DNA of 64,000 bases from Bacteroidota bacterium (GCA_013288015.1 JABDCR010000007.1:1-64000), one strand, 5' to 3'. Shown: positions 8,315 through 18,509, counted from the first letter of the stretch. A program made the numbers and translations. Notes: generated by a model not told the origin, from the sequence alone.

Positions 8315-10843
8315 TTAATTTAATGTGTAAACAGGTAAATTTTCTTGTGAGGTTTCAATTACCTCGGTATCCGTTACCTTATCAATATTTTCTGCTAAAG
8401 GTTGGTACAGAGAAAAAGCACCATCTTTAATTAAATAAAATTCTTTTGTTTCAGGATTCATAGCAACTAAGTGTACCCACTCGTTTACAAACCACTCATA
8501 CATTTCGGGTAATTTCTGAATAGTTTGCAGCACCACTTCCGGAAAATGTTCGACAATAACCAACAAGCGAAGCGGGTCATGTATCTCAATCATCTGGCTT
8601 GGAAGCCCAGGCCTTAAATCTCCATCGGTACCGTTAGCTACACCAAATAAACCCATTACGTTATGTGGCAGTTTTGTACCTGCACCAAGTTTTTGATTAT
8701 CAACGCGCGAGAAAAAATATTCTAAATTAATGCCGCCACAAACAGGCCCGATTGGTTTCATGATACCAAACAGTAATTTCCCATCAAGGTCGGTACTGTA
8801 ATCATACGAATTCATAAAAGCTCGCCTGTCTAAAAACAAACTTTTTGTAAGTGCTCGTCTACCAATAATACAAAGTGTGTTGGTTGCATGATTATATTCA
8901 GGACGAGGTTCGAATAAAGAAACCGAACGGGTTTTTATTTTACTATGAATTTTTTCGGGAGTTTGTTTGGTGCTAATAGATTCAAACCTTCTCGACCTTT
9001 CTTTAGAATTTAAATCTAAGGCCTTTGCAAAAATTGCTTGATTTTTTTTGTGTATTTCTAAGTTTTTTGCTGATAAATTTTTTTCATCATAAAAAGCAAT
9101 TTCGTCGCGTGTGGTATCGTGTAAGCCTCCTAAAAATTGTGTCTCTTCAGGCACAACTAAACCCCTAGCAGCTAAAACCTCTCTTACCTTTGTATGATTT
9201 GCCATAAAACTCATTACGCGCGAGTTAACCGAACCCGGCCGACCAGAACAAGCACCACAGTCGTAACCGGCATAGTATGTGTTATTTACACTGCTGGCTC
9301 CATGACCAATTAAATAAATCAACGGGGTAAAATCTTTTATTAATGCAATGCTCCGTAACTGGCCCTCAACACGATTTGCCATTTCTTCAATGGTAAAACC
9401 TATCTGCAAACTATTTTCAATATCGGTAATGCTTTTATTTTCTATGGTAAGTGTTGAAACAGGGTCCATGTGCTCAAAAGAAGAAACCATAGTAGGGCTT
9501 TCTTTCGGACGGAAAATAGAAATCATTAATTTGAACGCTGACCAAAAACCAATCGTTTGCGAAACAAACCAACCTCTTACTAACGAATGTGTATGTTTAG
9601 TAAAAAGCACATCAGTTTCTTTTTTTGCTTTTGTGCCAAGCTCTTTAATTAAATATTTTGGTGTAACAGGTGCCGGACAAAGTTTGGTATAAAATTTTCC
9701 ATGTTCGGGCTTAAAGTAAAACTCAACACCAAAAAAACCGGGCGTGCCAAAAGTTTCGCAAGCAGTGTCTAGTTTTTCTAAATAACGACGTATAGAACAC
9801 TCTCTGTCATCAATACAAAACGCTGCCTGAAAACTTTTTATTGTATAAGTGTTTTTGTTGGCAGGTGCAATTTTAATTCCGGCAAGTACTTGGTTATAAT
9901 AAGTCCACTCATACGCATTTTGCCAAATAGCCATAACCTCGCTAAGTTCTGTCTCGGCAACTTCAGCAAAAATATCAACGGGCTTGCTTTCTATTCGAGT
10001 AGCCAAAGGCGCCCAAATTTTGCCAAACTTATCATCAAGTAAATCTATTTCAAGTAAAAGCTCAAAAATAATTAAATCCTTAAGCGATATTTTTTTTGTG
10101 TCTAATAGGGTTTGTGGTTGGTCTTCAACAGTAGCAACCATGCCAGCCCAACCTTGGTGTGCAAATTGCTGGTCGAATAAATATTGTTTGTAAAGTGATT
10201 CGTCGCCAACAATAATTTTCAGTAAACTACTAATATCATAATCTCCATGTAGCAATAAATTCTTAACCCTTTCGGTTTTAAAAAAACTGGTAAAGCTGTT
10301 ACGCTCCAATTCTTTTATAGAAGAAAGAAAGCCTTTATCCTGCACAGGAAAGTTCCACATAGAAATTCCTTGGTCTAAATAGCTACAAAGAATTCTGAAA
10401 AGAATGGGCTGTATAGATAAATCTAAATCTACATGATATACTTTTTTCCAGTTCAAACGAAGCAAACCAATTCTTGGATTGCCCATCGTATTGTATGGTT
10501 TGGTAGTTAACCGTTCCAACCACTCGACAACATTTGCTTCACCTTTTCTTTCAGTAATAATTTTTTCCAGAATATCCTTTCGGATCTTCCCGTTATCATA
10601 AAGCGAACGAAATTCGTTTAACGGAAGGGATACTTTATACCCAAAAATTTCGGAAGCATTATGTGTTGCTTTTTCAAATTTCAAATTTTGAAATGCATGC
10701 AGGGTGTTATGATGTATAAAATCTTTAAGGGGGGCTTGAGCAGGTAAAAAATGCTTTAACTCATGCAATACATCATGTTCATTAAAAGAAAAGGATTTCT
10801 GTTCCGTTTCTTGCACTTCGAGTACAGAATCGTGTATTTTCAT
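8315..10843 (-). CDS. dabA: DabA (UPF0753/DUF2309): carbonic-anhydrase-like subunit of the DAB inorganic-carbon pump
   Basis: At 842 aa it is close to family length. The putative zinc site is complete. CIDDRE at ~343-348 supplies the Cys, Asp and Arg in the C-x-D-x-R spacing of known DabA. GHGASS...YDCGACSG supplies His ~514 and Cys ~529, 15 residues apart, as in the Halothiobacillus protein (H524/C539 as I recall). DabA is a peripheral cytoplasmic protein, distantly related to beta-carbonic anhydrases, that hydrates CO2 when coupled to DabB. It is the first gene of dabA-dabB-sulP. A TATTTTTG -7 element lies just upstream on the minus strand. In a probable heterotroph the operon would supply bicarbonate for carboxylases in low-CO2 air. 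Physiology is inferred. Confidence 0.92.
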   Translation of the reverse strand: MKIHDSVLEVQETEQKSFSFNEHDVLHELKHFLPAQAPLKDFIHHNTLHAFQNLKFEKATHNASEIFGYKVSLPLNEFRSLYDNGKIRKDILEKIITERKGEANVVEWLERLTTKPYNTMGNPRIGLLRLNWKKVYHVDLDLSIQPILFRILCSYLDQGISMWNFPVQDKGFLSSIKELERNSFTSFFKTERVKNLLLHGDYDISSLLKIIVGDESLYKQYLFDQQFAHQGWAGMVATVEDQPQTLLDTKKISLKDLIIFELLLEIDLLDDKFGKIWAPLATRIESKPVDIFAEVAETELSEVMAIWQNAYEWTYYNQVLAGIKIAPANKNTYTIKSFQAAFCIDDRECSIRRYLEKLDTACETFGTPGFFGVEFYFKPEHGKFYTKLCPAPVTPKYLIKELGTKAKKETDVLFTKHTHSLVRGWFVSQTIGFWSAFKLMISIFRPKESPTMVSSFEHMDPVSTLTIENKSITDIENSLQIGFTIEEMANRVEGQLRSIALIKDFTPLIYLIGHGASSVNNTYYAGYDCGACSGRPGSVNSRVMSFMANHTKVREVLAARGLVVPEETQFLGGLHDTTRDEIAFYDEKNLSAKNLEIHKKNQAIFAKALDLNSKERSRRFESISTKQTPEKIHSKIKTRSVSLFEPRPEYNHATNTLCIIGRRALTKSLFLDRRAFMNSYDYSTDLDGKLLFGIMKPIGPVCGGINLEYFFSRVDNQKLGAGTKLPHNVMGLFGVANGTDGDLRPGLPSQMIEIHDPLRLLVIVEHFPEVVLQTIQKLPEMYEWFVNEWVHLVAMNPETKEFYLIKDGAFSLYQPLAENIDKVTDTEVIETSQENLPVYTLN

Positions 10844-10852
10844 TTAGTAACA

Positions 10853-10860
10853 CAAAAATA
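10853..10860 (-). promoter_or_regulatory. -7 element of the dabA promoter (TATTTTTG)
   Basis: The minus strand reads TATTTTTG, a match to the Bacteroidota -7 consensus TAnnTTTG, ending 9 nt before the dabA ATG. The leader would be very short. I see no clear TTG at -33. Confidence 0.5.
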
Positions 10861-10943
10861 GAAATGCTTTTTTCTTAACTGTCATTAAATAGTGCGAATT
10901 AGCAAAGCTTAACAATAATTAAGAAATGAAATAAAATGTTAAG

Positions 10944-11651
10944 TTATTTACTGTAGTGGCTTTTGTACGCTGCTGCTGCATACAAACCCGCAGTTTCAGT
11001 ACGTAAGCGACTGCTTCCTAATGACAGAGGTTGGAACTTATTTTCAATGGCCAGCTTAACTTCTTCTTCGGTAAAATCTCCTTCGGGTCCAATAAAGACA
11101 AGGCTTTTAACATTTTGTACAGAATTTTTCAAATCAGTTTTATCTTCTTCTATACAATGCGCAATATATTTTGACGAAGTATTTTTATGCTTGGCCATAA
11201 AATCTTTAAACGTTTGTACTTCATTAATAATGGGCAACATAGCCTGAATAGATTGTTTAACCGCGCTCTCAGCAATTTTTTTTAGCCGCTCTGTTTTAAC
11301 ACCTGTTTTTTCGGTTCGTTTACAAATAATAAATGAAAACTCATCAACACCAAGTTCGGTACACTTTTCAAGCATCCACTCAATTCTGTCGGCATTTTTT
11401 GTAGGCGAAATAGCAATGTGTAAATAGTAAGGTTTAGGCGCAGCTATTTGTTTTTTATTGATAATTTTTGCGCTGCATTTTTGCGGATTGGCATCGGTAA
11501 TTTCTGCTTCGTAAAAATTTCCTTTGCCATCAATTAAATTTATAGTGTCGCCATTTTTATGACGAAGCACCCTTATACAGTGTTTAGATTCTTCAATCGA
11601 TAAAAGAATATTGTTTGCATCTACAAATATGTTGGCAAAAAAAATCTGCAA
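10944..11651 (-). CDS. rsmE: 16S rRNA (uracil1498-N3)-methyltransferase RsmE
   Basis: This 235-aa protein has an N-terminal PUA-like domain (~1-70, HCIRVLRHKNGDTINLIDGKGNFYEAEI) and a SPOUT methyltransferase domain. The C-terminal knot shows the family motifs VFIGPEGDFTEEEV and LSLGSSRLRTETAGLYA. It uses S-adenosylmethionine to methylate N3 of U1498 in the 30S subunit. The usual start MQIFFAN is encoded by TTG, one nucleotide after the stop of the upstream TPR gene, which suggests translational coupling. Confidence 0.93.
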   Translation of the reverse strand: MQIFFANIFVDANNILLSIEESKHCIRVLRHKNGDTINLIDGKGNFYEAEITDANPQKCSAKIINKKQIAAPKPYYLHIAISPTKNADRIEWMLEKCTELGVDEFSFIICKRTEKTGVKTERLKKIAESAVKQSIQAMLPIINEVQTFKDFMAKHKNTSSKYIAHCIEEDKTDLKNSVQNVKSLVFIGPEGDFTEEEVKLAIENKFQPLSLGSSRLRTETAGLYAAAAYKSHYSK

Positions 11652-11652
11652 A

Positions 11653-12696
11653 TTACTTAGGCGCCTTTACCAGATTTTTTTTCATGTATTTTGGATTAGC
11701 GCAATTGGCCGCCATTTCTTTAGCCTCTTCAACACCCCGGTTGGCTGCTGCTGTAAACATATCGCAGGCACCTAATAAATCATTCATGGCATTGTGTTTT
11801 ACTAAGGCAACTTTATAATAATTCATCCCAAAATCAGGGCGCATTTTAATTAATTGGTTGTAATCAAAAATGGCGTTGTTCCATTTTTCTTGTTTTTCAG
11901 CTACTTCGGCACGTAACAAATAAGCGTCGTAATAATCTTTTTTAAGATTAAGACAGGTGTTTAAATCTTCAAAAGCCGAATCTAATTTATCAACTTTTAA
12001 ATCGGCCTGCGCGCGTAAATAATATACTTTGTAGTTTCTGGTTTTCTTTGCAATAGCCATATCTATATCTGCCATAGCTTTTTCGGGTTGGTTTGTTTCT
12101 AAATATACTTTGGCGCGCTCAGCATATATAGCACCCGAATCGGGTAGTATGGTCAAAGCCTCGTTTAATTTTACAAGTGCCGCATCGTATCTTTTTAAGT
12201 TAGATTGTGTTAAGCCGTCTTTATAAAGAATCATGCCTTCGGTCCAGCAAAAACAATCTTCAAAAACTTTTTTACCAATCTCACTGCCTTTAATTATTTG
12301 CTTTCTTATTAAGGTGCAGGCTTCTTTTTTACTTCCGGCTTTGTATTTTGTAGAAGCCAAAAGTGCACGTGCATCAGCATTTGCAGTATCAACAGATAAA
12401 ACTTTATCAGCATCTGCTTTCATGGCACTATAATTACCTGTATAGTAGTAGCAGGTTGCACGACGTGTATAAATATCTACCATACATTTTTTTATATCGT
12501 AGTTTAAATCCGGCTTTTTTGCATCGGCCTCTATAACCGCAATGGCTTTATCGTAGGCTTGAATGGCAAGACTATAGCTTTTACCTTTAAATTTGGTGTT
12601 ACCATCTTCAAAATCTTTATTATTGGCGCAAGTGATATTTTGAGCATTAATTTTTACGATTGAAAACAATGCGATAATAAATAGGAGTTTTTTCAT
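11653..12696 (-). CDS. Secreted tetratricopeptide-repeat protein
   Basis: The 347-aa protein starts with a signal peptide (KKLLFIIALFSIVKINAQ) and then consists of TPR-type helical pairs. Clear units include AIQAYDKAIAVIEADAK, ALVKLNEALTILPDSGAIYAERAKVYLE, KAMADIDMAIAKK and AIFDYNQLIKMRPDFGMNYYKVALV. TPRs form a protein-binding superhelix; the partner is unknown. It lies upstream of rsmE with a one-nucleotide gap and has its own promoter. The pairing with rsmE gives no functional hint. Confidence 0.85.
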   Translation of the reverse strand: MKKLLFIIALFSIVKINAQNITCANNKDFEDGNTKFKGKSYSLAIQAYDKAIAVIEADAKKPDLNYDIKKCMVDIYTRRATCYYYTGNYSAMKADADKVLSVDTANADARALLASTKYKAGSKKEACTLIRKQIIKGSEIGKKVFEDCFCWTEGMILYKDGLTQSNLKRYDAALVKLNEALTILPDSGAIYAERAKVYLETNQPEKAMADIDMAIAKKTRNYKVYYLRAQADLKVDKLDSAFEDLNTCLNLKKDYYDAYLLRAEVAEKQEKWNNAIFDYNQLIKMRPDFGMNYYKVALVKHNAMNDLLGACDMFTAAANRGVEEAKEMAANCANPKYMKKNLVKAPK

Positions 12697-12721
12697 TTGT
12701 GTTTGTTTTTTCTTAACGATG

Positions 12722-12752
12722 CAAATTTATTATTTATTTGTGATGACTTCAA
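12722..12752 (-). promoter_or_regulatory. Promoter of the TPR-rsmE pair (TTG-N20-TAAATTTG)
   Basis: The minus strand has TTG (12752-12750), a 20-nt spacer and TAAATTTG (12729-12722), close to the Bacteroidota -33/-7 pattern. It lies 26 nt before the TPR ATG and overlaps the very end of the upstream lipoprotein gene. Confidence 0.6.
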
Positions 12753-14052
12753 AATCAATAATGCTATCGCCAAAACTTAAGGGCCAACGCATTAGTGTCA
12801 AAGAATTAGCGTTAACTGTATAAAAAGCAAGGACACCTGAGCTTGAAGTACTGCTGGCCGCTGTAAGTCGGTTTAATTTTGGTTGATAGACCAATTTTTG
12901 TGCGCCGATATTCTGATAGGGTAAATAGTTTGAGTACTGGTAAGAATATATTTTTGAACTGCTTGAAAAAATAATGTAATTGCCATTTATTTTAACAGCT
13001 GATAAAATATTATCAGTAGGCAGACCTCCTAATGGACTCGATAAACTATTACTTGGTGCATAATATATATAAGCCTGAACTTGATTGCTTGCGTCGTTAC
13101 CCAATACATACAAACTATCGTTTCCTTTTTCAAACATAGCAACTACCGTAAAATTTGGTATAGGAGTGCTGTTAGAAAAAGCACCAAAGCCCGTAAACGA
13201 AACTATCTTATCTGGACTATTGGCGGGGAATTTACTTTTAAAAACACCCACGCCATAATTGCTTGTTTTAGTAAATAAATAAGGATAAAAATTTATATCA
13301 TTTAAGCGATACGATGTACCATAAGAGCCTACATTATCAAATGAATATATATCACTATTTAAAAACCCCACATATGGCCTGGTTCCGTCTGTATATAGCG
13401 AGGTATAATCTAACTGATTAACTGTGACACTTTCGCTATAGGATAACTGATTAGCAGCCCCTGGCTGTAAATAAAATGATTGAAAAGGCCTTATGCCTTT
13501 ACCGTTAACATACAATTGCTGATAGTAAGCTCCATATTTCATGCCATTATAAGCCTGAGACAAAACTATGGGTGAAATGGAACCGCCGCCCGCAGTATCT
13601 ATTTGGTTAATAGTTTGAGGATGGTTTCTTAAAACGGTGCAATAACCCCAAAGTAGGGTTGGTGACTCTGTAATATAAATGGGTTGGTACGATGTAATAG
13701 TGTTATAACCATCATCAGCCGTAATTTGCATTAAATAGTTTCCGGTTTGTAAATGATATTGGGTTAAAGGATAACGTATGTTAAACGTAAAACCTGCCGA
13801 TGTAATTGGTATAGAATAACTTGTCTGCAAAGGCGTATGGTTTGCATCGGTAAGTACAACATTTATATATGATAGGTGCTCATTATCAACCACGCTTGCA
13901 TTAACCGTAATAGTATCAAACATGTTAAAATGTTGATTTATGCTAGGCGATATCCAGGTTATGACAGGAGGTATACTATCTTTTTTGTCCTTTTTGCAAC
14001 TCAGTAAAAAAAATATGAACAAAAAAAACAATGCTTTAAAAACAAACTTCAT
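12730..14052 (-). CDS. Lipoprotein with Ig-like N-terminal domain, function unknown
   Basis: The listed ORF begins at a TTG (14058), but an ATG two codons later (14052) gives MKFVFKALFFLFIFFLLSCKKDKKDS, a lipoprotein signal with lipobox LLSC. That makes 440 aa. Residues ~25-125 look like a bacterial Ig-like domain (PPVITWISPSINQHFNMFDTITVNASVVDNEH, common in Bacteroidota surface lipoproteins). The rest is rich in beta strands and Ser/Tyr/Asn and may form a propeller. The Lys/Asp residues after the Cys could act as a surface-export signal. I do not recognise a catalytic motif. Confidence 0.75.
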   Translation of the reverse strand: MKFVFKALFFLFIFFLLSCKKDKKDSIPPVITWISPSINQHFNMFDTITVNASVVDNEHLSYINVVLTDANHTPLQTSYSIPITSAGFTFNIRYPLTQYHLQTGNYLMQITADDGYNTITSYQPIYITESPTLLWGYCTVLRNHPQTINQIDTAGGGSISPIVLSQAYNGMKYGAYYQQLYVNGKGIRPFQSFYLQPGAANQLSYSESVTVNQLDYTSLYTDGTRPYVGFLNSDIYSFDNVGSYGTSYRLNDINFYPYLFTKTSNYGVGVFKSKFPANSPDKIVSFTGFGAFSNSTPIPNFTVVAMFEKGNDSLYVLGNDASNQVQAYIYYAPSNSLSSPLGGLPTDNILSAVKINGNYIIFSSSSKIYSYQYSNYLPYQNIGAQKLVYQPKLNRLTAASSTSSSGVLAFYTVNANSLTLMRWPLSFGDSIIDFEVITNK

Positions 14053-14182
14053 TGGCAATGATTGATTTTCACGAAATTAGTAAAAAAAACCGCACCCAAA
14101 AAGGCTAATAACTTGTTTAAAAACGGTTAAATATTTTTTCTACCTTGGGATTGAAAACATTGGTGCTATCTTGCACCTCCCT

Positions 14183-15769
14183 ATGAATTCAATAAGTACA
14201 AATAAACCAAAATTAAAACTGCAAAACTACACACCACCTACTTTAGATGGTAAGTTGCAGCCGCAAGCTGTTGACCTTGAAGAAGCCGTATTAGGCGCTA
14301 TGATGCTTGAAAAAGAAGCACTGAGCAACGTTATTGATATTTTAAAACCCGAGGCTTTTTATAAACCGGCCCACCAAAGCATATACCGTGCTGTTTTAGA
14401 TTTATTTAATAACTCCGAGCCGGTTGATTTACTAACAGTAACTGCTCAATTAAAAAAAAACGCCGAGCTTGAAATTGCTGGTGGAGCTTACTATATATCG
14501 CAGCTTACTAACCGTGTAGCCTCATCTGCTAATGCAGAGTATCATGCCCGTATCATTCTGCAAAAATATATTCAGCGCGATTTAATTCGTATCAGCACTG
14601 AGGTTATCAATCATTCGTATGAAGATAGCACCGATGTGTTTGATTTGTTAGATAAAGCCACCGAAAGCATTTTTCAATTAGTTGATACCAACGTACGTAA
14701 GCAACAAGATAGTATTAGTAAATTATTGGCTAAAGCCATTACACAAATTGAAGAAGCTAGTCAGCAAACAAGTGGTGTAACAGGTGTGCCAAGTGGTTTT
14801 ACGGGTTTAGACAGAATTACCGGAGGCTGGCAAAAATCTGATTTAATAGTTTTGGCTGCTCGTCCTGCTATGGGAAAAACCGCATTGGTGTTAACTTTGG
14901 CGCGTAATGCAGCAGTTGAGTTTAACAAACCGGTAGTATTCTTTTCGTTAGAGATGTCTTCGTTGCAATTAGTAAATCGTTTGATATCCGCTGAAGCAGA
15001 ATTAGAACAAGATAAAATTCGTAAGGGACAATTGCGTGATGATGAGTTTGTACAATTAAACGAGCGAATTAAAAAACTAGCCAGTGCGCCTCTATTTATT
15101 GATGATACACCTGCCCTTTCTATTTTTGAATTGCGTGCAAAAGCACGTCGTTTAAAAGAGAACAGCGATATACAAATGATTATAATAGATTATTTACAAC
15201 TTATGACTGCCGGCGGAGAAGGTGGCGGACGTGGGGGTGGTAACCGCGAGCAGGAGATTAGTTATATTTCTCGTTCGTTAAAAGGGTTGGCTAAGGAGTT
15301 AGATGTACCAATTATTGCCTTATCGCAGTTAAGTCGTGATGTAGAGAAACGTGCCACGGGTAGCAAACGTCCACAGTTATCCGATTTACGTGAGTCTGGT
15401 GCCATTGAGCAAGATGCCGATATGGTAATGTTTATTTATCGCCCTGAATATTATGGTTTGGATGTGTTTGAAGATAACGAACCATCACGCGGTATGGCTG
15501 AGATATATATTGCTAAAAACCGTCATGGTGCTATAGCACAACCTCGCGTTAAATTTATTGGGCAGTTTGCCAAATTTGCCGATGTTGATTATGTGGAAGG
15601 CGCAAGAGATATGTATAATAACCAAACGCAGCCTTTAGCTCCTAACAGCGATTTTATAGCGCAACAAAATACAGTTACTGTACAATCTAAAGGATGGGAT
15701 AAAGCGGATGATGATGTTACCGACATCATTAAAGAAAATCCTAACCACGATATAGACGACCCTTTTTAA
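14183..15769 (+). CDS. dnaB: Replicative DNA helicase DnaB
   Basis: The ORF track begins at TTG 14171; the ATG at 14183 (MNSISTNKPKLKLQ) is the better start and gives 528 aa, usual for this phylum. The N-terminal domain spans ~20-125 (QAVDLEEAVLGAMMLEKEAL). The RecA-like motor follows, with Walker A ARPAMGKTA, the FSLEMS motif, Walker B IIIDYLQLM, and the DnaB motif LRESGAIEQDADMVMFIYRPEYY. It unwinds DNA ahead of the fork as a ring hexamer and binds primase. No intein is present. It ends 1 nt before the next gene. Confidence 0.96.
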   Translation: MNSISTNKPKLKLQNYTPPTLDGKLQPQAVDLEEAVLGAMMLEKEALSNVIDILKPEAFYKPAHQSIYRAVLDLFNNSEPVDLLTVTAQLKKNAELEIAGGAYYISQLTNRVASSANAEYHARIILQKYIQRDLIRISTEVINHSYEDSTDVFDLLDKATESIFQLVDTNVRKQQDSISKLLAKAITQIEEASQQTSGVTGVPSGFTGLDRITGGWQKSDLIVLAARPAMGKTALVLTLARNAAVEFNKPVVFFSLEMSSLQLVNRLISAEAELEQDKIRKGQLRDDEFVQLNERIKKLASAPLFIDDTPALSIFELRAKARRLKENSDIQMIIIDYLQLMTAGGEGGGRGGGNREQEISYISRSLKGLAKELDVPIIALSQLSRDVEKRATGSKRPQLSDLRESGAIEQDADMVMFIYRPEYYGLDVFEDNEPSRGMAEIYIAKNRHGAIAQPRVKFIGQFAKFADVDYVEGARDMYNNQTQPLAPNSDFIAQQNTVTVQSKGWDKADDDVTDIIKENPNHDIDDPF

Positions 15770-15770
15770 A

Positions 15771-16397
15771 ATGCACCTGAGAATAAATCCCGATAAAATT
15801 TTAATCGAAGATATTTTAAAGGCTGTTGAAATTTTAAAAAACGATGGCGTAATTGTGTATCCAACCGATTCGGTTTATGCTATGGGTTGCAGTTCGCAAA
15901 GCCCAAAGGCCATCGAAAAAATTTGCCGTATAAAAAGAACTACGCCAGAAAAAATTAATTTGTCATTAGTCTGTGCCGATTTAAGCCAGCTTAGTCAGTA
16001 CGCAAAACCCTTGCCTAACAACACCTTTAGGTTAATGAAAAAAGCCTTGCCTGGCCCATACACGTTTATTTTGCAAGCAGCAAACAACATTCCTAAAATG
16101 TTTTTAAGACAAAACAAAAAAACAATTGGTATACGTGTGCCCGATAATAATATTTGCCGAGAAATTATCAATCAGCTTGGTTTTCCTTTAGTGTCAACAT
16201 CCTTGCATAACGAAGATGATGAAATAACCGAATATTTTACCGACCCTGAAATGATTTACGGCCAATATGAAAAAATTGTTGATGCCGTAATTGATGGAGG
16301 TTGCGGAAACTTATATACCACTACTATACTTGATTGCACCGAAGATGAGCCGGTTATAGTACGTGAAGGTTTAGGAAGTTTAGATGTGTTGAGTTAG
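15771..16397 (+). CDS. YrdC/Sua5/YciO-family protein (threonylcarbamoyl-AMP synthase-like)
   Basis: This 208-aa single YrdC domain opens with the family motif DGVIVYPTDSVYAMGCSSQSPKAIEKICRIK and includes the nucleotide-site strand FPLVSTSLHNEDDE. TsaC/Sua5 enzymes make threonylcarbamoyl-AMP from threonine, bicarbonate and ATP for the t6A37 modification of tRNA. The STSLHN segment replaces the usual STSAN of TsaC and looks more like the YciO branch, whose activity is weak or different, so I give no gene symbol. It starts 1 nt after dnaB and is probably co-transcribed. A partial tsaB, another t6A gene, lies at the far end of the window. Confidence 0.85.
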   Translation: MHLRINPDKILIEDILKAVEILKNDGVIVYPTDSVYAMGCSSQSPKAIEKICRIKRTTPEKINLSLVCADLSQLSQYAKPLPNNTFRLMKKALPGPYTFILQAANNIPKMFLRQNKKTIGIRVPDNNICREIINQLGFPLVSTSLHNEDDEITEYFTDPEMIYGQYEKIVDAVIDGGCGNLYTTTILDCTEDEPVIVREGLGSLDVLS

Positions 16398-16400
16398 CAA

Positions 16401-17117
16401 TTATTGCAACTGCCTTCTGTACATCATTATGGTATTTTCTAAACCAAAATACAAAGCATCATAAATAAGTGCGTGTCCAATAGAAACCTCCAATAAATGC
16501 GGTAAGTTTTCTTTAAAAAATTTAAGGTTATCTAAACTTAAATCGTGCCCGGCATTTAAACCCAAATTACATTCGTAAGCTAAGACACCCGCATCGGCAA
16601 ATGCTTGTATGGCTTTATCTTTATTTACATGAAAGTTTTTAGCGTACAATTCTGTATACAATTCAATTCTATCGGTATCAATTCCTGCGGCACCTTCAAT
16701 CATTTTTAAATCGGCATCTACAAAAACAGATGTACGTATGCCATGAGATTTAAACAATGAAATAATTTCTTTGAGATATGTTTTGTGCTTAACTGTGTCC
16801 CATCCGTGGTCGGATGTAAGTTGCCCATCGGTATCAGGCACTAAAGTTACCTGAGTAGGTTTTACCTCTAAAACCAAATCAATAAATTTTTGCTCACGCG
16901 GGTTGCCTTCAATATTAAACTCGGTGGTAACTACTTTTTTTAAGTCGTACACGTCCGCATAACGTATATGTCTTTCATCTGGGCGTGGGTGCACGGTTAT
17001 GCCTTGCGCACCAAAACGCTCACAGTCTTTAGCAACCTGTATTAAATCTGGTACATTGTGACCACGCGAGTTACGCAGGGTAGCAATTTTATTAATGTTT
17101 ACACTTAGTTTGGTCAT
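16401..17117 (-). CDS. pdxJ: Pyridoxine 5'-phosphate synthase PdxJ
   Basis: The listed ORF starts at a GTG (17123); the ATG at 17117 gives the canonical [19 protein letters not shown] and 238 aa. PdxJ motifs present are [24 protein letters not shown] and [10 protein letters not shown]. It condenses 1-deoxyxylulose 5-phosphate with 3-amino-1-hydroxyacetone 1-phosphate to pyridoxine 5'-phosphate, in the DXP-dependent vitamin B6 pathway. The partner enzyme PdxA is also in the window (46841-47908) but in another operon. The gene converges with the YrdC-family gene, with only 3 nt between stops. Confidence 0.95.
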   Translation of the reverse strand: MTKLSVNINKIATLRNSRGHNVPDLIQVAKDCERFGAQGITVHPRPDERHIRYADVYDLKKVVTTEFNIEGNPREQKFIDLVLEVKPTQVTLVPDTDGQLTSDHGWDTVKHKTYLKEIISLFKSHGIRTSVFVDADLKMIEGAAGIDTDRIELYTELYAKNFHVNKDKAIQAFADAGVLAYECNLGLNAGHDLSLDNLKFFKENLPHLLEVSIGHALIYDALYFGLENTIMMYRRQLQ

Positions 17118-17143
17118 TAGCACAAAGTTATAATTGTATTTTT

Positions 17144-18418
17144 TTAATAGCCGTATTTATTTTTCCAAAGATTTTTTAAAAAAGCCCTCAGTTCATTTTC
17201 ACGTGGGTTATTACTTGGGTTATAAATTTTTGTGCCACTAATTTCATCGGGTAAAAACTCCTGTTCGGTAAAATTTTGCTCATAAGCATGCGCATATTTG
17301 TAGTCTTTACCGTAATTTAAATCTTTCATCAACTTAGTCGGTGCATTACGTAAATGCAAAGGTACCGGCATGTTTGGTTTTTCTTTAACTAATTGCATGG
17401 CTATATTTATAGCCTCGTAACTGGCATTGCTTTTTGGTGAAGTTGCCAGGTAAGTTGCACATTGCGATAAAATAATTCTTCCCTCTGGATACCCAATTAC
17501 ATTTACTGCCTGAAAACAATTATTAGCAATAACCAAAGCGGTTGGGTTTGCATTGCCAATATCCTCACTGGCTAAAATCAATAAACGACGCGCAATAAAT
17601 TTAATATCCTCGCCGCCATCAATCATGCGAGCTAACCAATATACAGCAGCATTTGGGTCGCTACCGCGAATGGATTTTATAAAAGCTGAAATAATATCAT
17701 AATGTAACTCGCCACCTTTATCATACATGGCAATATTATTGGTTAAGCTTTCTTTCGCCATTTCATCAGTAATCACAATCTCATCCGATTCGGCAGCGTT
17801 TACAACAATTTCTAAGGCATTTAAAAGTTTGCGGGCATCTCCACCCGATACACGCAATAAAAATTCGGTTTCTTTTAATTCAATTTTTTTATGCTTCAAC
17901 AGCTCATCTTTTTTAATGGCATGTGTAAGTAAATTTTCTAATTCGGTTTTGGTAAGATGCTCTAACACAAAAACCTGACAACGAGAAAGCAATGCGGGAA
18001 TGACCTCAAATGATGGGTTTTCGGTTGTAGCACCAATTAAAGTAACTGTGCCTTTTTCTACAGCACCTAATAATGAATCTTGTTGCGATTTACTAAAACG
18101 GTGTATCTCATCAATAAACATAACGGGCTTGTTTTGCCCAAAAAAATGCTGACTTTGGGCTTTTTCAATAACCTCACGCACATCTTTTACACCCGAGTTT
18201 ATAGCACTAAGGATGTAAAACGGACGTTTTAACATATGTGAAATGATGTTGGCAAGGGTAGTTTTGCCCACACCGGGCGGACCCCAAAAAATCATAGATG
18301 GCAGCAAACCTTGTTCTATGGCTCTGCGCAGCGGTTTACCCGGCCCAATTAAATGCGTTTGTCCGGCATAGTCGTCCAAAGTTTGCGGCCGCATGCGTTC
18401 TGCTAAAGGCGTGTTCAT
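17144..18418 (-). CDS. rarA: Replication-associated recombination protein RarA (MgsA), AAA+ ATPase
   Basis: At 424 aa it is normal family length. Start: [27 protein letters not shown]. Walker A is [11 protein letters not shown], Walker B is [19 protein letters not shown], and sensor 1 is [12 protein letters not shown]. The C-terminal part is the MgsA_C clamp-loader-like tetramerisation region ([40 protein letters not shown]). RarA acts at stalled replication forks. It lies 26 nt upstream of pdxJ on the same strand. Confidence 0.95.
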   Translation of the reverse strand: MNTPLAERMRPQTLDDYAGQTHLIGPGKPLRRAIEQGLLPSMIFWGPPGVGKTTLANIISHMLKRPFYILSAINSGVKDVREVIEKAQSQHFFGQNKPVMFIDEIHRFSKSQQDSLLGAVEKGTVTLIGATTENPSFEVIPALLSRCQVFVLEHLTKTELENLLTHAIKKDELLKHKKIELKETEFLLRVSGGDARKLLNALEIVVNAAESDEIVITDEMAKESLTNNIAMYDKGGELHYDIISAFIKSIRGSDPNAAVYWLARMIDGGEDIKFIARRLLILASEDIGNANPTALVIANNCFQAVNVIGYPEGRIILSQCATYLATSPKSNASYEAINIAMQLVKEKPNMPVPLHLRNAPTKLMKDLNYGKDYKYAHAYEQNFTEQEFLPDEISGTKIYNPSNNPRENELRAFLKNLWKNKYGY

Positions 18419-18509
18419 GACGTAAAAATGTTGAAAATAAAATTCTGTTGAAAACTATACAAAAAACCAATTCACTAATAAATTATTTTTAGCCCCAAAC
18501 CAGAAAAAG

